Below, one piece after another: positions 8,701 to 16,887 of a stretch of 64,000 nt of DNA. The translations under genes and the position numbers were made by a program. Positions within the stretch are counted from its first letter, which is position 1, and each line of letters begins with the position of its first letter. The stretch spans positions 310,001 through 374,000 of the forward strand of contig NZ_PYLO01000003.1 of NCBI RefSeq assembly GCF_003024715.1. Reading direction: 5' to 3'. A model generated the notes under the pieces. That model worked only from the letters and a program-made list of their open reading frames with translations. It ran no database searches and was not told the origin of the DNA. The stretch comes from Clostridium fessum. GTDB taxonomy: Bacteria > Bacillota > Clostridia > Lachnospirales > Lachnospiraceae.

Positions 8701-8837
8701 CAATCCGTGAAGGTCTCGCTGGTGTAACTGGTCAGTCAGGAGACATCGTAATTCCGGTATACCTTGGCGGCACGATGTTAGATGAAGTCATTGTCAATGC
8801 CCAGCAGGGGGCAAATCTCAGAAGCGGAGGTCGGTAA
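5763..8837 (+). CDS. Phage tail tape measure protein
   Basis: About 1024 residues, starting at ATG 5763 behind AGGAAAGGAGGAG; an upstream in-frame ATG at 5724 overlaps the terminator. Residues 1-130 are coiled-coil (SEIKNTQSQLKDVEKLLKL), followed by the conserved phage TMP core (MSQVAAVSGATGEDFDKLRA, EAADAMNYMAMAGWKT). A hydrophobic segment at about 490-640 is followed by tandem Trp-containing repeats (IWTSIA, IWNGF, IWNAI, SIWNS). It sets tail length and passes through the membrane at DNA entry. Large size fits a long non-contractile tail. It is preceded, unusually, by the cargo block rather than directly by the chaperone. Confidence 0.95.
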   Translation: MAGSRIKGITVEIGGDTTKLQTALKGVNSEIKNTQSQLKDVEKLLKLDPGNTELLAQKQKLLSSAVSETKEKLATLKTAAEQANQALANGDISKEQYDALQREIIETEEDLKKLEAQANQSATAVQKIATAGESLKSAGDKVSSAGEKLLPASAAVTALGVAAVKTASDFDSSMSQVAAVSGATGEDFDKLRAKAREMGAKTKFSASEAADAMNYMAMAGWKTSDMLDGIEGIMNLAAASGEDLATTSDIVTDALTAFGLTAKDSGHFADILAAASSNANTNVSMMGETFKYCAPIAGALGFSAEDTAEAIGLMANAGIKSSQAGTALRTIMNNLTGEVKLSGKSIGDVTIATTNADGSMRSLTAILADCRSAFGQLSDSEKASNAEALVGKNAMSGFLALMNSAPGDISKLEGAIKNCDGTSEKMAETMQDNLSGQLTILKSQLQELAISFADLMMPAIRSLVSALQGLVDFLNKLPEPVKQIILVVALLVAALGPVLIFVGKIMSAVGSIMTMAPKIAGAVNTVTGAIKGIGAATSGISAVLKVFSGIGLVIGGAITAVKNFIDMFQNGFSVVKDILMGVGIALAAVGAVILGAPALVAGVVAAIVFAVANLVIVIKEHWTEIGTFLSGLWENIKTLAGMVWQAISDTIGIIVSGIATFLSGIWTSIATTASSIWAAISTTVGGIVQNIVDTITNIWNGFVSVFGPLLEAFRYLFETIFQAIQILIGMAMDAISTKIQEIWNAIVAFLTPLLTALQSFFQTIWTAIQTVVTTVLTTIQSIFTTVWNAIKSVVTSVLNAIKGVVTSIWNSISGYISGVMNTIKNTVSSIWNSVKSAVGSIIGQIYNVIHSGFERAVSYVKGLASQAFSWGRDLIMGIVNGIKSAVGAVTDAVNGVANKIRSVLHFSVPDEGPLTDYESWMPDFMAGLAKGIEQSKSLVAKAMNGVATSMVINPQIGKMETATATTSAGTADTLTGITAAIREGLAGVTGQSGDIVIPVYLGGTMLDEVIVNAQQGANLRSGGR

Positions 8838-8839
8838 CG

Positions 8840-9202
8840 ATGGCATTTATACAATATTTGAATTTCAATGGTACTGCCCTCCCACTTCCGGATTCCTATG
8901 ACCTCGATCTTTCTGATGTAGAGGCGGATTCCAGTGGTGAAACTGAAGCAGGTACTACGCAGCGGGATGTCGTAAGGTCGGGTGTCGTAAAGATATCCGT
9001 CTCTTTCTCTGTATCCCCGAAATGGCTGAAACAGCTGACAGCCTATTCCAAGCAGCCAAAGCTGACGGTTCAGTATTTTGATACCGAAGATTTATCACAG
9101 AAAGAAGCAGAAATGTATATCAGCGGGTTTAAGGCGAAGCTCAAAAAAGACACCTCCTATAAGGGACTGTGGACAGTGAGCTTTACCCTGAACGAATTTT
9201 AA
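8840..9202 (+). CDS. Phage distal tail protein (Dit-like, DUF6711-type)
   Basis: A 120-residue protein two bases after the tape measure stop. It starts MAFIQYLNFNGTALPLPDSY and contains GETEAGTTQRDVVRSGVVKI and a C-terminal GLWTVSFTLNEF, matching small tail proteins found directly after the tape measure in clostridial siphoviruses. Probable hub or tail-tip component. Role inferred from position and family resemblance. Confidence 0.7.
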   Translation: MAFIQYLNFNGTALPLPDSYDLDLSDVEADSSGETEAGTTQRDVVRSGVVKISVSFSVSPKWLKQLTAYSKQPKLTVQYFDTEDLSQKEAEMYISGFKAKLKKDTSYKGLWTVSFTLNEF

Positions 9203-9215
9203 TGGAGGTGGTGCT

Positions 9216-11465
9216 GTGTATCCAGTATCGAATGCCTTTATGCAGGCAATCAAAAGTAACACAAGAAAATATTACTGGACCGGCACGATCACCACCAGTG
9301 ATAAGAAAACCTATGAATTTGAAAATGAGGATATCGTAAAAGGCAGCGGATATATTTCGAGGCAGTGCTGCGGAAACTCTGAAATTGAGCTTGGCTCAGT
9401 GTATGCCGCAGAGCTTGGCATCAGCCTGTTCTGTGATATCGACCGATACACCCTGGACGGCGCAGAAATCAAGCTCTGGTTCCATCTGCTGCTTGACGAT
9501 GGCAGTACAGAGAGCATTCCGATGGGTGTGTTCTATGTGGCCGAAGCCAATCGCCGTATCAAAACACTGGAGCTGAAAGCCTATGATGGAATGCTGAACC
9601 TGGATAAATCTTTCAACAAGGGCCTTTCCAGTGCAGCTCCCTATGAATTTCTTTCTCTGTTATCGAAGGCCTGTCATGTGGAGCTTGCGCAGACAAAGGA
9701 AGAAATCGAGGCTTTGCCAAATGGCACGGAGCTGCTTGGTATCTATCAGGATAATGACATCGAATCGTGGCGTGATTTTCTCTATTACCTTGCCCAGACG
9801 CTTAGCTGCTTTGCAATCATTGATCGTTATGGAAAGCTCTGTCTGACCTCTTACGGGAGCACGCCAGTCATGGCCATTGATATTCGTCATCGGTTCAGCA
9901 GCAGCTTTTCCGATTTTGTTACTCGCTACACAGCGGTCAGCTCCACCAACAAAAAGACGGAAACGGCAGAATACTATGCGAAGGATCCGGATGATGGGCT
10001 GACTATGAATCTTGGTGTAAATCCGCTTCTGCAGTTTGGCTTGGAAGAAACCAGAAAGCGGATTATAAATGCCATACTGGATGTGGTTTCTTCGGTAGAG
10101 TATGTACCCTTTGATTCAGAAACCATCGGCAATCCTGCACTGGACCTAGGAGATGTGCTCCGCTTTACCGGCGGCCATGCAGATGAAACCAAACAGTCTG
10201 CAATCACTTCTATCTACACAAAAATCAATGGAAAGCAAACTGTGAAATGCGTCGGCAAAAATCCAAGGCTTGCTGCAGCAAAAAGTAAGAACGACAAAAA
10301 CATCAGTGGCCTGATCAGCTCCATTGGTGAAACAAAGCTCAGCATCTACACCTTCACCAATGCCTTGGCACTGGATGCCGGAGAAGAAAAGCTGTCCATC
10401 ATCAACATGGAGTTTGCATCTGGTGACGAGACTAATGCTGAATTTCATGCCCAGGCGATCATGGAAGTGGAAAGCAATCCTGATACGAGAACACTTACTG
10501 CAGAAACGACCATTGACCTTGGAACAACCACAGATGACGAGGGGAACGAAGTTGAAAACAAGAAAGTGATTTCCTTTCCACTCTCCTGGAACGAGGACGG
10601 GAAAACTGCACTCTCCGTTTTCTATGTGCTGGATGGTCATGAGGTTGAGGAATTCCACCCGAAGGAATCGTGGCTCAGCGGCAAGCATATCCTGACGCTC
10701 TATTACCCGATCATCGGCCTTACGGCAAATCAGCTCCATACCTTCGAGGTGCTGATCTCCATGAAAAATGGAACCGGGCATATCGAGGCACAAAATATCA
10801 TGGCGACCATCGCCGGCCAGGGACTTGGTGTGCAGGAGCGCTGGGACGGCCGGATCACGGCAGACGATACCCTGAAGAAGATTCTTCTTTCCGCTATGCC
10901 AACGCATACGCTGCGTGACGCTGTTACGGTACATTTCCTTGCTCCGAAAAAGACAGGATTAAATGACCACGTGACATCTATCTCCTTAACCGGAATGCCG
11001 ATGCGGTCCGTGAAGGATTCGCTTCGACTCTTTGCACCGATTGTACATGATGTGGTAGAAACCGCGGATAAAAAGAAGATGCATTACCAGAAAGAATATG
11101 TCCTTGATGATGAGGTATTCAAGCTGCGTAAGGACTACGTCCTCTCTGGAAATAGCAATGTTCGCCTTGATCGTGGTCGGATGCTGAAGCTTGTGATTCC
11201 GACTGGAAACTTTGATAGTCTGACTGACCTTGCAATTCTACCTTTTGATACGCTTCCCTTTATCAATATGAAGATTTTGTTTGCTGCTGACCTCCCGCTG
11301 AATAGCTTTACTGAGCTTACCGATGGTGCCGTAAAGCTGAAGAAATCTTTCAGCACACGTATTTCTGGTCAGGACCAGGAGATCGACCGGGGACGGCTTG
11401 CCGCATTTTCACTTGGGCTTCAGAACATGACCGAAATAACAGAACTGGAGGTAAGCAATGTTTGA
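9216..11465 (+). CDS. Phage tail-associated structural protein (Tal/baseplate-like)
   Basis: A 749-residue protein with a GTG start at 9216 supported by GGAGGTGGTGCT. The N-terminal part (GTITTSDKKTYEFENEDIVK, ECCGNSEIELGSVYAAELG-like segment with QCCGNSEIELG) is typical of siphovirus Tal-type N-terminal structural domains. No peptidase or lysozyme motif was seen in the C-terminal part, so a purely structural or receptor-binding role is likely. It overlaps the next gene by eight bases. Confidence 0.8.
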   Translation: MYPVSNAFMQAIKSNTRKYYWTGTITTSDKKTYEFENEDIVKGSGYISRQCCGNSEIELGSVYAAELGISLFCDIDRYTLDGAEIKLWFHLLLDDGSTESIPMGVFYVAEANRRIKTLELKAYDGMLNLDKSFNKGLSSAAPYEFLSLLSKACHVELAQTKEEIEALPNGTELLGIYQDNDIESWRDFLYYLAQTLSCFAIIDRYGKLCLTSYGSTPVMAIDIRHRFSSSFSDFVTRYTAVSSTNKKTETAEYYAKDPDDGLTMNLGVNPLLQFGLEETRKRIINAILDVVSSVEYVPFDSETIGNPALDLGDVLRFTGGHADETKQSAITSIYTKINGKQTVKCVGKNPRLAAAKSKNDKNISGLISSIGETKLSIYTFTNALALDAGEEKLSIINMEFASGDETNAEFHAQAIMEVESNPDTRTLTAETTIDLGTTTDDEGNEVENKKVISFPLSWNEDGKTALSVFYVLDGHEVEEFHPKESWLSGKHILTLYYPIIGLTANQLHTFEVLISMKNGTGHIEAQNIMATIAGQGLGVQERWDGRITADDTLKKILLSAMPTHTLRDAVTVHFLAPKKTGLNDHVTSISLTGMPMRSVKDSLRLFAPIVHDVVETADKKKMHYQKEYVLDDEVFKLRKDYVLSGNSNVRLDRGRMLKLVIPTGNFDSLTDLAILPFDTLPFINMKILFAADLPLNSFTELTDGAVKLKKSFSTRISGQDQEIDRGRLAAFSLGLQNMTEITELEVSNV

Positions 11466-11621
11466 TTATGGAACTATCGAGGATCTTTTAAAGAGCACAG
11501 AGCACATGGAGATCCTTCGAAATAATTCTCTGCAGGATGATGGCACCGATACCGTGAAAGGCGTTGACTGGTTTCAGTACAAAGGAAAAATAGCCTCTAC
11601 CCTTTATGTCAGTGGCAACTC
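11458..11621 (+). pseudogene. Tail protein, 5' fragment, interrupted by element 1
   Basis: Starts at ATG 11458 (GGAGGTAAGCA ahead) and encodes about 55 residues (MFDYGTIEDLLKSTEHMEIL to LYVSGNS) before the phage sequence stops at the TC dinucleotide 11620-11621. The frame continues into element DNA to a stop at 11803, giving a chimeric product of no obvious value. Related phage proteins read ...YVSGNSWIGFG... without interruption (recalled family pattern), which is what joining to base 22792 would restore. Confidence 0.85.
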
Positions 11622-11651
11622 TTTGCCACAAAGTCAAGTGGTGAATTCCCA

Positions 11652-11710
11652 AAAGGCAAGCGGCATAAAAGAAATCCATCTTTTATATCGCTTGCCTTCT
11701 TGTTTTGTTT
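11652..11710 (+). terminator. Hairpin at the left end of element 1
   Basis: AAGGCAAGCG (11652-11661) pairs with CGCTTGCCTT (11689-11698), and inside it ATAAAAGA pairs with TCTTTTAT. TCTTGTTTTGTTTT follows, making a good rightward terminator. It would stop late phage transcripts that enter the element, and so also cut tail-gene expression downstream. The rest of 11622-11873 holds no gene that I can see. Confidence 0.75.
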
Positions 11711-11873
11711 TGATATTATTTACGGTATTACCTTTAATTTGGGACAAAAAAAAGCAGGAAACCTTTTCAGATTTCCCGCTTAGTAAAACTGTGAAGTTCT
11801 TTTAATTTAGAACGCTTGTCATACATCCTTAAATAATTCTATCTTTTATGAAATTCAATTATTCTGGACTACC

Positions 11874-13967
11874 TTATTCTGTTGACGGCATATGAATACC
11901 CAGAAAAACCACGCCAAAAGGACTTTCTCTATGACAAATTTCCAGTGGTTCACCATTCATAGCCATCTCATATACTTTTTCAGTAACTACAAGGTCTGTT
12001 TCTTCCCCGTTATCCATCACAATAGTCAATTTGTAATCATCATCATCTACATCTGGATCTTCTGCATGGCTATCCACAATAATAGCTGGATAATGTTGGG
12101 CTGGTCCAATAAGAGCTGCATTTACACAGTAATGAAGTCCACAAGCAATGGACAGTCCAACCACTCCCATGTACAACCCTGCGGCTACCCGATTCCGCTT
12201 CGGTGAACGAAGAACTTGCAGCACAATCAACACTATGGTGATGGAAAGTATCCGAATTAGCCATCCCCAGTTGCCATCTTCCTCCCGAAGCACCAAATCG
12301 CCCCAAATGTCACTAACTTGCCAGAAATAAGTATATCCTATTAACAAACAAATAATCAGCGGGACATGGATGTGCATGGCTCTCCACTCTGGGGTGGCGT
12401 TCTGAGGCTTGTCTCCAAAGGAGAGTACTGGAGCAAACACCAAACAAAATAAAAGAAATGGAATAGGAGCAAATGCACCAATTTTCATAACAGTAGTAAA
12501 CTTTGCGTCAGCGAAAAGATATAGTGGAATAGGAATAAGAACGCCAACGGCAAACAATACAATAACAACCCACAATCCAATCCGGATACTTTTGATATGG
12601 TCATGCCAGTGGGTGTGGTACTCCTCCCGCCATTGGACGGTGTTCTCTTGCTGTTCCTCTTGTCTGGTTTGTTTTTCCATCGTAGGAGTCAATGTCGCAG
12701 CAAGATTGGTACTTTCGAGCCACTCTGCAAACCGTGGAATTCCCAACATATTGGTTTCGATAGAGGCTAATTTTTTTCCCTCACTGTTCAGTAAATGGAT
12801 GGAGCGGTTGGCCGTCAGCCGTACCGAAGCCACCTGTCCCGGTGCAAATTTTCGTTTCCTGCCCCAACTGCTAATATACAAAATAGAGTTATCCTGGAAC
12901 ACAAACAAAGACCGGTTGCGTCCAGCCAAAAGCATCCATATGCCCAGCAGGAAGAGTAACACACCGGGAATGGCTACAAAGGCGGTGACATCTGGTGCAA
13001 AGGGTGGCGTCCCAGCCACGATGACACCCATGATGGTCAGAACAAATCCAAGCACCCAGACAATTACGCCAAGAACCGTGACTACCATCCGCTCTCGCAC
13101 GATTACCACCGGCTGCTGGGTTTCTTCCCGTTCAGCGTGGCGGCACAGCAGCAGCGCCAAACCGAATCCAAGCAGGTACAGAAGCATCCCCACACCAGTC
13201 CACACGCCCACCATGTCCAGAGGCTCATTCCCGTCCGAAACAAAAATCAGCGGCAGCAGAATCAGAGAAAAAGCAATCGTAAAGCTACCACAAATAATGC
13301 AAGGCAGCTTACTGCCCTGCACAGGCAGGTCATGGGGCGGTTCCAGAGGCTTTTGAGTAGCATATTCCCTCTGAACGACCTCTAACTCCGGCGGTTGTTC
13401 CAGCACATGGGCGCAGTGAGGACATTGGGATACATACTCCATCTCACAACTATGACCTTTCCCGCCCATTGGCAAGGACTGACCGCAGGCAGGGCAGAAC
13501 CAGCAGCGTTGGAAGATCTTTTTTTGCATTTGTTTTAGTATCAGGAGCGACGCTGCCGGAAGAAGGAAAATCAGCAGGAATAGCCAAGGGCTGTTCGCAG
13601 TGATTAGACCAATCATCAAAATAGTAAAGCATATAGCCATTCCCATCAGAAAGCGGCTTCCCATCTTGGCGGCCTGCCTTGTTGCAAAAATGTAGGTTTC
13701 GTTTCCCTGCTTCATACCTGCGTGCTGAATATCCAGTAAAAATGCCTCAATCAGTTCATACAGATCGTCCGTATCGTTTACATCTTCACTAGTAAATTGG
13801 TCGTACAGTTTTTCATTTACATACAGCTTTACGCCAGATCGGTTTACCTCAATCTTGCAGTAGAGCCGATTCAGAGTCAGACTGTCTCCTGAAAGTTCCA
13901 ACTGATACTGAGGATATTGCGCTTTTAGACGCTCATACAATTTTTTAAGTTCGTTTTCTTGATACAT
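11874..13967 (-). CDS. Polytopic membrane protein with zinc ribbon and PH-like segment
   Basis: A 697-residue protein. Residues 1-110 are soluble. About 11 hydrophobic segments follow, two near 118-160 and others near 225-345 and 475-640. Between the first pairs lies a cytosolic double zinc-ribbon-like stretch with CWFCPACG and CPHCAHVL plus HSCEME. Around residues 365-430 is a soluble module (LFVFQDNSILYISSWGRKRK) that looks like a PH-type beta domain. I do not recognise the family or function. It is the gene nearest the left end of element 1 and forms a pair with the small protein upstream (64-base gap). Cargo role inferred from location. Confidence 0.6.
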   Translation of the reverse strand: MYQENELKKLYERLKAQYPQYQLELSGDSLTLNRLYCKIEVNRSGVKLYVNEKLYDQFTSEDVNDTDDLYELIEAFLLDIQHAGMKQGNETYIFATRQAAKMGSRFLMGMAICFTILMIGLITANSPWLFLLIFLLPAASLLILKQMQKKIFQRCWFCPACGQSLPMGGKGHSCEMEYVSQCPHCAHVLEQPPELEVVQREYATQKPLEPPHDLPVQGSKLPCIICGSFTIAFSLILLPLIFVSDGNEPLDMVGVWTGVGMLLYLLGFGLALLLCRHAEREETQQPVVIVRERMVVTVLGVIVWVLGFVLTIMGVIVAGTPPFAPDVTAFVAIPGVLLFLLGIWMLLAGRNRSLFVFQDNSILYISSWGRKRKFAPGQVASVRLTANRSIHLLNSEGKKLASIETNMLGIPRFAEWLESTNLAATLTPTMEKQTRQEEQQENTVQWREEYHTHWHDHIKSIRIGLWVVIVLFAVGVLIPIPLYLFADAKFTTVMKIGAFAPIPFLLFCLVFAPVLSFGDKPQNATPEWRAMHIHVPLIICLLIGYTYFWQVSDIWGDLVLREEDGNWGWLIRILSITIVLIVLQVLRSPKRNRVAAGLYMGVVGLSIACGLHYCVNAALIGPAQHYPAIIVDSHAEDPDVDDDDYKLTIVMDNGEETDLVVTEKVYEMAMNGEPLEICHRESPFGVVFLGIHMPSTE

Positions 13968-14031
13968 AGGTAATCTCCTTCAAGTAAGGGGTTAAGATTT
14001 TAATCAGCATTTCTGCTGTTAATGTTTCTGG

Positions 14032-14412
14032 TTATATATAAGTTTTCATTTTGTTCAGGAAGATGTCCAGATTTTCTTCCTGTGTAGTAAATCCATAGAC
14101 TTTTTTAGATATTCGGAACTTTATCATATCTCCATCTGTTAAATAGATTTTGAGAATATATTGAAGCGGAAACAGACTTTTTCGCACTTTTGTTTTCTGG
14201 ATATTGCTGAAAGGGATACGGCTGCTTCCCTTTAATTTTTTCGAATCACCTTGAAGTAGGGATACCAATAGCGCACTTTCGCTCAATCCTAAATATCCAA
14301 ATGTGTAATTTCGTTTTTTTTGCAATAGTGTGCCGTAAATCGGTGCTTTTAAGGTCTCGCCTATTTCCAGCAATATGGAAAGTGCAGGAACCATCTGTTC
14401 ATAAAATGTCAT
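14032..14412 (-). CDS. Small PH-domain-like protein of unknown function
   Basis: A 126-residue soluble protein: MTFYEQMVPALSILLEIGE, then beta-rich YTFGYLGLSESALLVSLLQG, RIPFSNIQKTKVRKSLFPLQ and a C-terminal helix LDIFLNKMKTYI. The strand pattern and terminal helix resemble bacterial PH-like (YokE/bPH) domains. It precedes the membrane protein gene by 64 bases on the same strand, and that protein also seems to have a PH-like segment, so they may act together. GGAGGTACTGAA stands before the ATG. Confidence 0.6.
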   Translation of the reverse strand: MTFYEQMVPALSILLEIGETLKAPIYGTLLQKKRNYTFGYLGLSESALLVSLLQGDSKKLKGSSRIPFSNIQKTKVRKSLFPLQYILKIYLTDGDMIKFRISKKVYGFTTQEENLDIFLNKMKTYI

Positions 14413-14599
14413 TTCAGTACCTCCGTTAATAAGAAAAAGACAGATACCAATAAGAAAAAGTAATTGTCAAATTGCCATATCTATATGCGAACATTATAGC
14501 ATCTGTAGGGGGAGTCGTCATCATTTTTCTACTGTCTGACTAAGAATTTAATGGTAAAAAAATTGTGAATATATCTATCGCAATTTTACAAAAAGAAAA

Positions 14600-14630
14600 G
14601 CCTCATCCCTCGCTGATTGAGAGATGAGGC
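14600..14630 (-). terminator. Terminator of the element 1 recombinase gene
   Basis: GCCTCATC (14600-14607) and GATGAGGC (14623-14630) form a stem closing a 15-base loop with partial pairing (CCTC/GAG). On the minus strand it is followed by TTTTCTTTTT. It stands just after the recombinase stop at 14638. Upstream, 14413-14599 holds the AT-rich start region of the PH-like gene and no other gene. Confidence 0.8.
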
Positions 14631-14637
14631 GAAATGA

Positions 14638-16289
14638 TTATGCTGTAATCTCCGGGATTTCTCCGACAAAGTTATAGACGATTCTGACTTCCTGCACCTT
14701 CTGTCCGTCAATCTTCTTGACTTCGCCCACCAAAATTTTGCTGATGAGCCGGTTCAGCACCGCTTCATCCAGTTCTTCAATGGCTGCATAACGCCGGATT
14801 TCTTTGATAAAGGTGCGGACTTCATTTTCCTGTTCGTCAGAGTGGCGCATCATCAACAGCAGGTCTCGCAGGCGCTTCTGGTTAGCTTCCTGCTCCTGCT
14901 CCAGTGTTGCTGTCAGCTTCATAAAACGCTGCTCAGTCAAGATTCCTTTTGCCTTATCGGTATATAGGCTCAGAAACATCTCATCAATTTCACAATTCCT
15001 GCTTTCCAGTCGTTGACATTCCTTCTGTGTCTGGGAAGCGTCCAGAAGATACCGGCGCTCCATCCGGCTGCTCAGCCGCTGATAAAAAGCATCGGCATCT
15101 TTGAGCGCAGTCTTTGCCAGCTCCTGAATATCTTTCAGTACAAGATTGTATAAATCTCTGGCTTCGATCTTGTGGCTGGTACAGGCGTTCTTGCCCAGCC
15201 TGTTATAGGTCTGGCAGATATAATACGCCTTATCAATCGGTTCCCGCTGTTCGCCGGTAAAACGGTTCTTTCCGGTTCTGCCAACCTTTTCATACCGCAC
15301 CTGCATGGACTTTCCGCAAGTCGCACAATAAATGATACCGTGGAACAGGTTATAAAAGGGGCAGGAGTTGCCCTTCATAATGGTTGGTCTGCGGTCAATG
15401 ATTTCCTGTACCTGCTCCCATTCTTCCGGGGAGATGATTGCTTCATGGCAATCCTCGATAATTTCCCAGTCCTCACGAGGGATAATGTCATAGGTGTTGG
15501 AGCGAATCCCTTTCTGATGTGTCCGGCAGACCAGATGTGCGCCCTTATAAAAGGGATTCCGCAGAATATGGCTGATTCTTGCACTTCCCCATGAATAGTA
15601 ATTTACATCACATTCTGTGTTGCTTTTTACTCTGGTGATCGGGACTTTATCATCCATGAGCTGCTTTGCAATCCGCATGCATCCCCAGCCATCCAGCGCC
15701 ATATCATAGATTTTTCGGATTACCGGTGCTGTCTCAGGGTCACGGATCAAATGCCCCTTATCCTCCGGGTCACGCATCAAACCGAGGGGCGGCTGCCCAC
15801 CACAAAACTTCCCCTGCCGGGAACGGGTCATACGCCCTGCCAGCACCTTTTTGGAAATATCCCGGCTGTACAATCGTTCAGGATATTCTTAAACGGCGTA
15901 ATGTCCATTTCCTGACGGGTCAGGCTGTCCACTCCGTCTGTAATGGCGATATAGCGTACATTGTGTTTTGGGAAAAAGATTTCGATATAGCTGCCAGCTT
16001 CGATATAATTCCTGCCCAGTCTGGACAGGTCTTTGGTGATAACGCAGCCGATCTTTCCCGCCTCAATATCGGCAATCATGCGCTGAAAAGAAGGGCGGTT
16101 GAAATTGCGGCCTGTATAACCGTCATCCACATAATACTCATACTGGAACATTCCGTTTTTTTCGGCAAAGTCCCGGAGCATAAGTTTCTGGTTGCTGATG
16201 CTCATGCTCTCATTATCGCCGCCATCCTCCAGAGAGATACGGCAATAAAGGGCTGTGATTTTCTGATTCACTTGTTTTTTCCTGCTCAT
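14638..16289 (-). pseudogene. Large serine recombinase, TnpX/TndX-type, broken by a one-base deletion
   Basis: Two frames together make a 550-residue recombinase. The first (16289 to 15828) has the resolvase domain: TALYCRISLEDGG with catalytic Ser19, SRLGRNYIEAG, and DITPFKNILND. The second (TTG 15873 to 14638) continues YSRDISKKVLAGR, a recombinase domain, a zinc ribbon (CATCGKSM, later NACTSHK), a coiled coil and a C-terminal DUF4368-type segment (YAAIEELDEAVLNRLISKIL). At about 15873 the sequence reads GATTGTACAGC where GATATGTACAGC would keep frame, so one A is missing. The protein should insert and excise the element at GA sites. Either element 1 is now immobile without help in trans, or this is a sequencing error; no slippery site is evident. 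Confidence 0.85.
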
Positions 16290-16360
16290 AGTGTTCTCCT
16301 TCTATGAACAGGGACACGATACCATTATAATACCATGCCCCTGTCCATGATTCAACTGCT

Positions 16361-16528
16361 TTACGCCGCTTTTCGTGCCATTTCCTGATGCTCTAACCAT
16401 TCCTCGAAGTGTTCGCAGGTCTGACGCTCGATCAGCTGCTCAAAGGCTTCCCGCATGGTTTTGTCCCCAGAAAACTCACGAACCACTACAAACTGGACTT
16501 TTTTATTCTGCTTCTTGTTTTTCTCCAT
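16361..16528 (-). CDS. Small conserved element protein, 55 residues
   Basis: Starts at ATG 16528 with GGAGG five bases upstream. Reads MEKNKKQNKKVQFVVVREFS, then TMREAFEQLIERQT and EEWLEHQEMARKAA. It is basic at the N-terminus and helical after. Located between the primase/helicase genes and the recombinase. Size and the F-V-V-R..FS pattern faintly recall TnpW-type small proteins of Tn4451 relatives, but the match is too weak to name it. Confidence 0.6.
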   Translation of the reverse strand: MEKNKKQNKKVQFVVVREFSGDKTMREAFEQLIERQTCEHFEEWLEHQEMARKAA

Positions 16529-16567
16529 AGGCTACCTCCATAGAATAGGGGATCAGACGGTAGCTGT

Positions 16568-16887
16568 GGCAACGAAGTTCGGCAACGGACATCAAAAAAC
16601 CTGTAAACTATCGTCTGACCCTGATTTCTTACTTTTCAAATTTTCTTGTAAAATCTCGTTGCTTTCGTTGCCGGAAACATAGATAGATAATAAAAATCCT
16701 TTATTTACGGGCTTTTTCCATATCAAAACCATAAATTTATCAGCAACGAACCCGGCAACCAACTGGCAACTATCCCGGCAACAGACCGTCCTTGTCAGGC
16801 GATCCACTCCTGCGGAAGTTCCAGCTGACGGCATTCTTCTTCACTCAGTTCTACAAATCCACCTTCGTTGCTGGGTAGTTCGTTGCC
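16568..16887. repeat. Array of GGCAAC-type repeats next to the VapE gene
   Basis: The motif (G)GCAAC recurs in paired form: GGCAACGAAGTTCGGCAAC at 16568-16586, its inverse GTTGCTTTCGTTGCC at 16658-16672, GCAACGAACCCGGCAAC at 16743-16759, single GGCAAC at 16765-16770 and 16777-16782, and an inverse pair CGTTGC...CGTTGCC at 16866-16887 within the 3' end of the VapE gene. The gap 16529-16794 has no gene. The arrangement looks like iterons or binding sites for a replication or recombination protein. Confidence 0.6.

Noticed and set aside
12409-13356. Rightward open frame opposite the 697-aa membrane protein
   Set aside because: Low-complexity Thr/Ser/Arg-rich translation and no start signals; shadow of the leftward gene.
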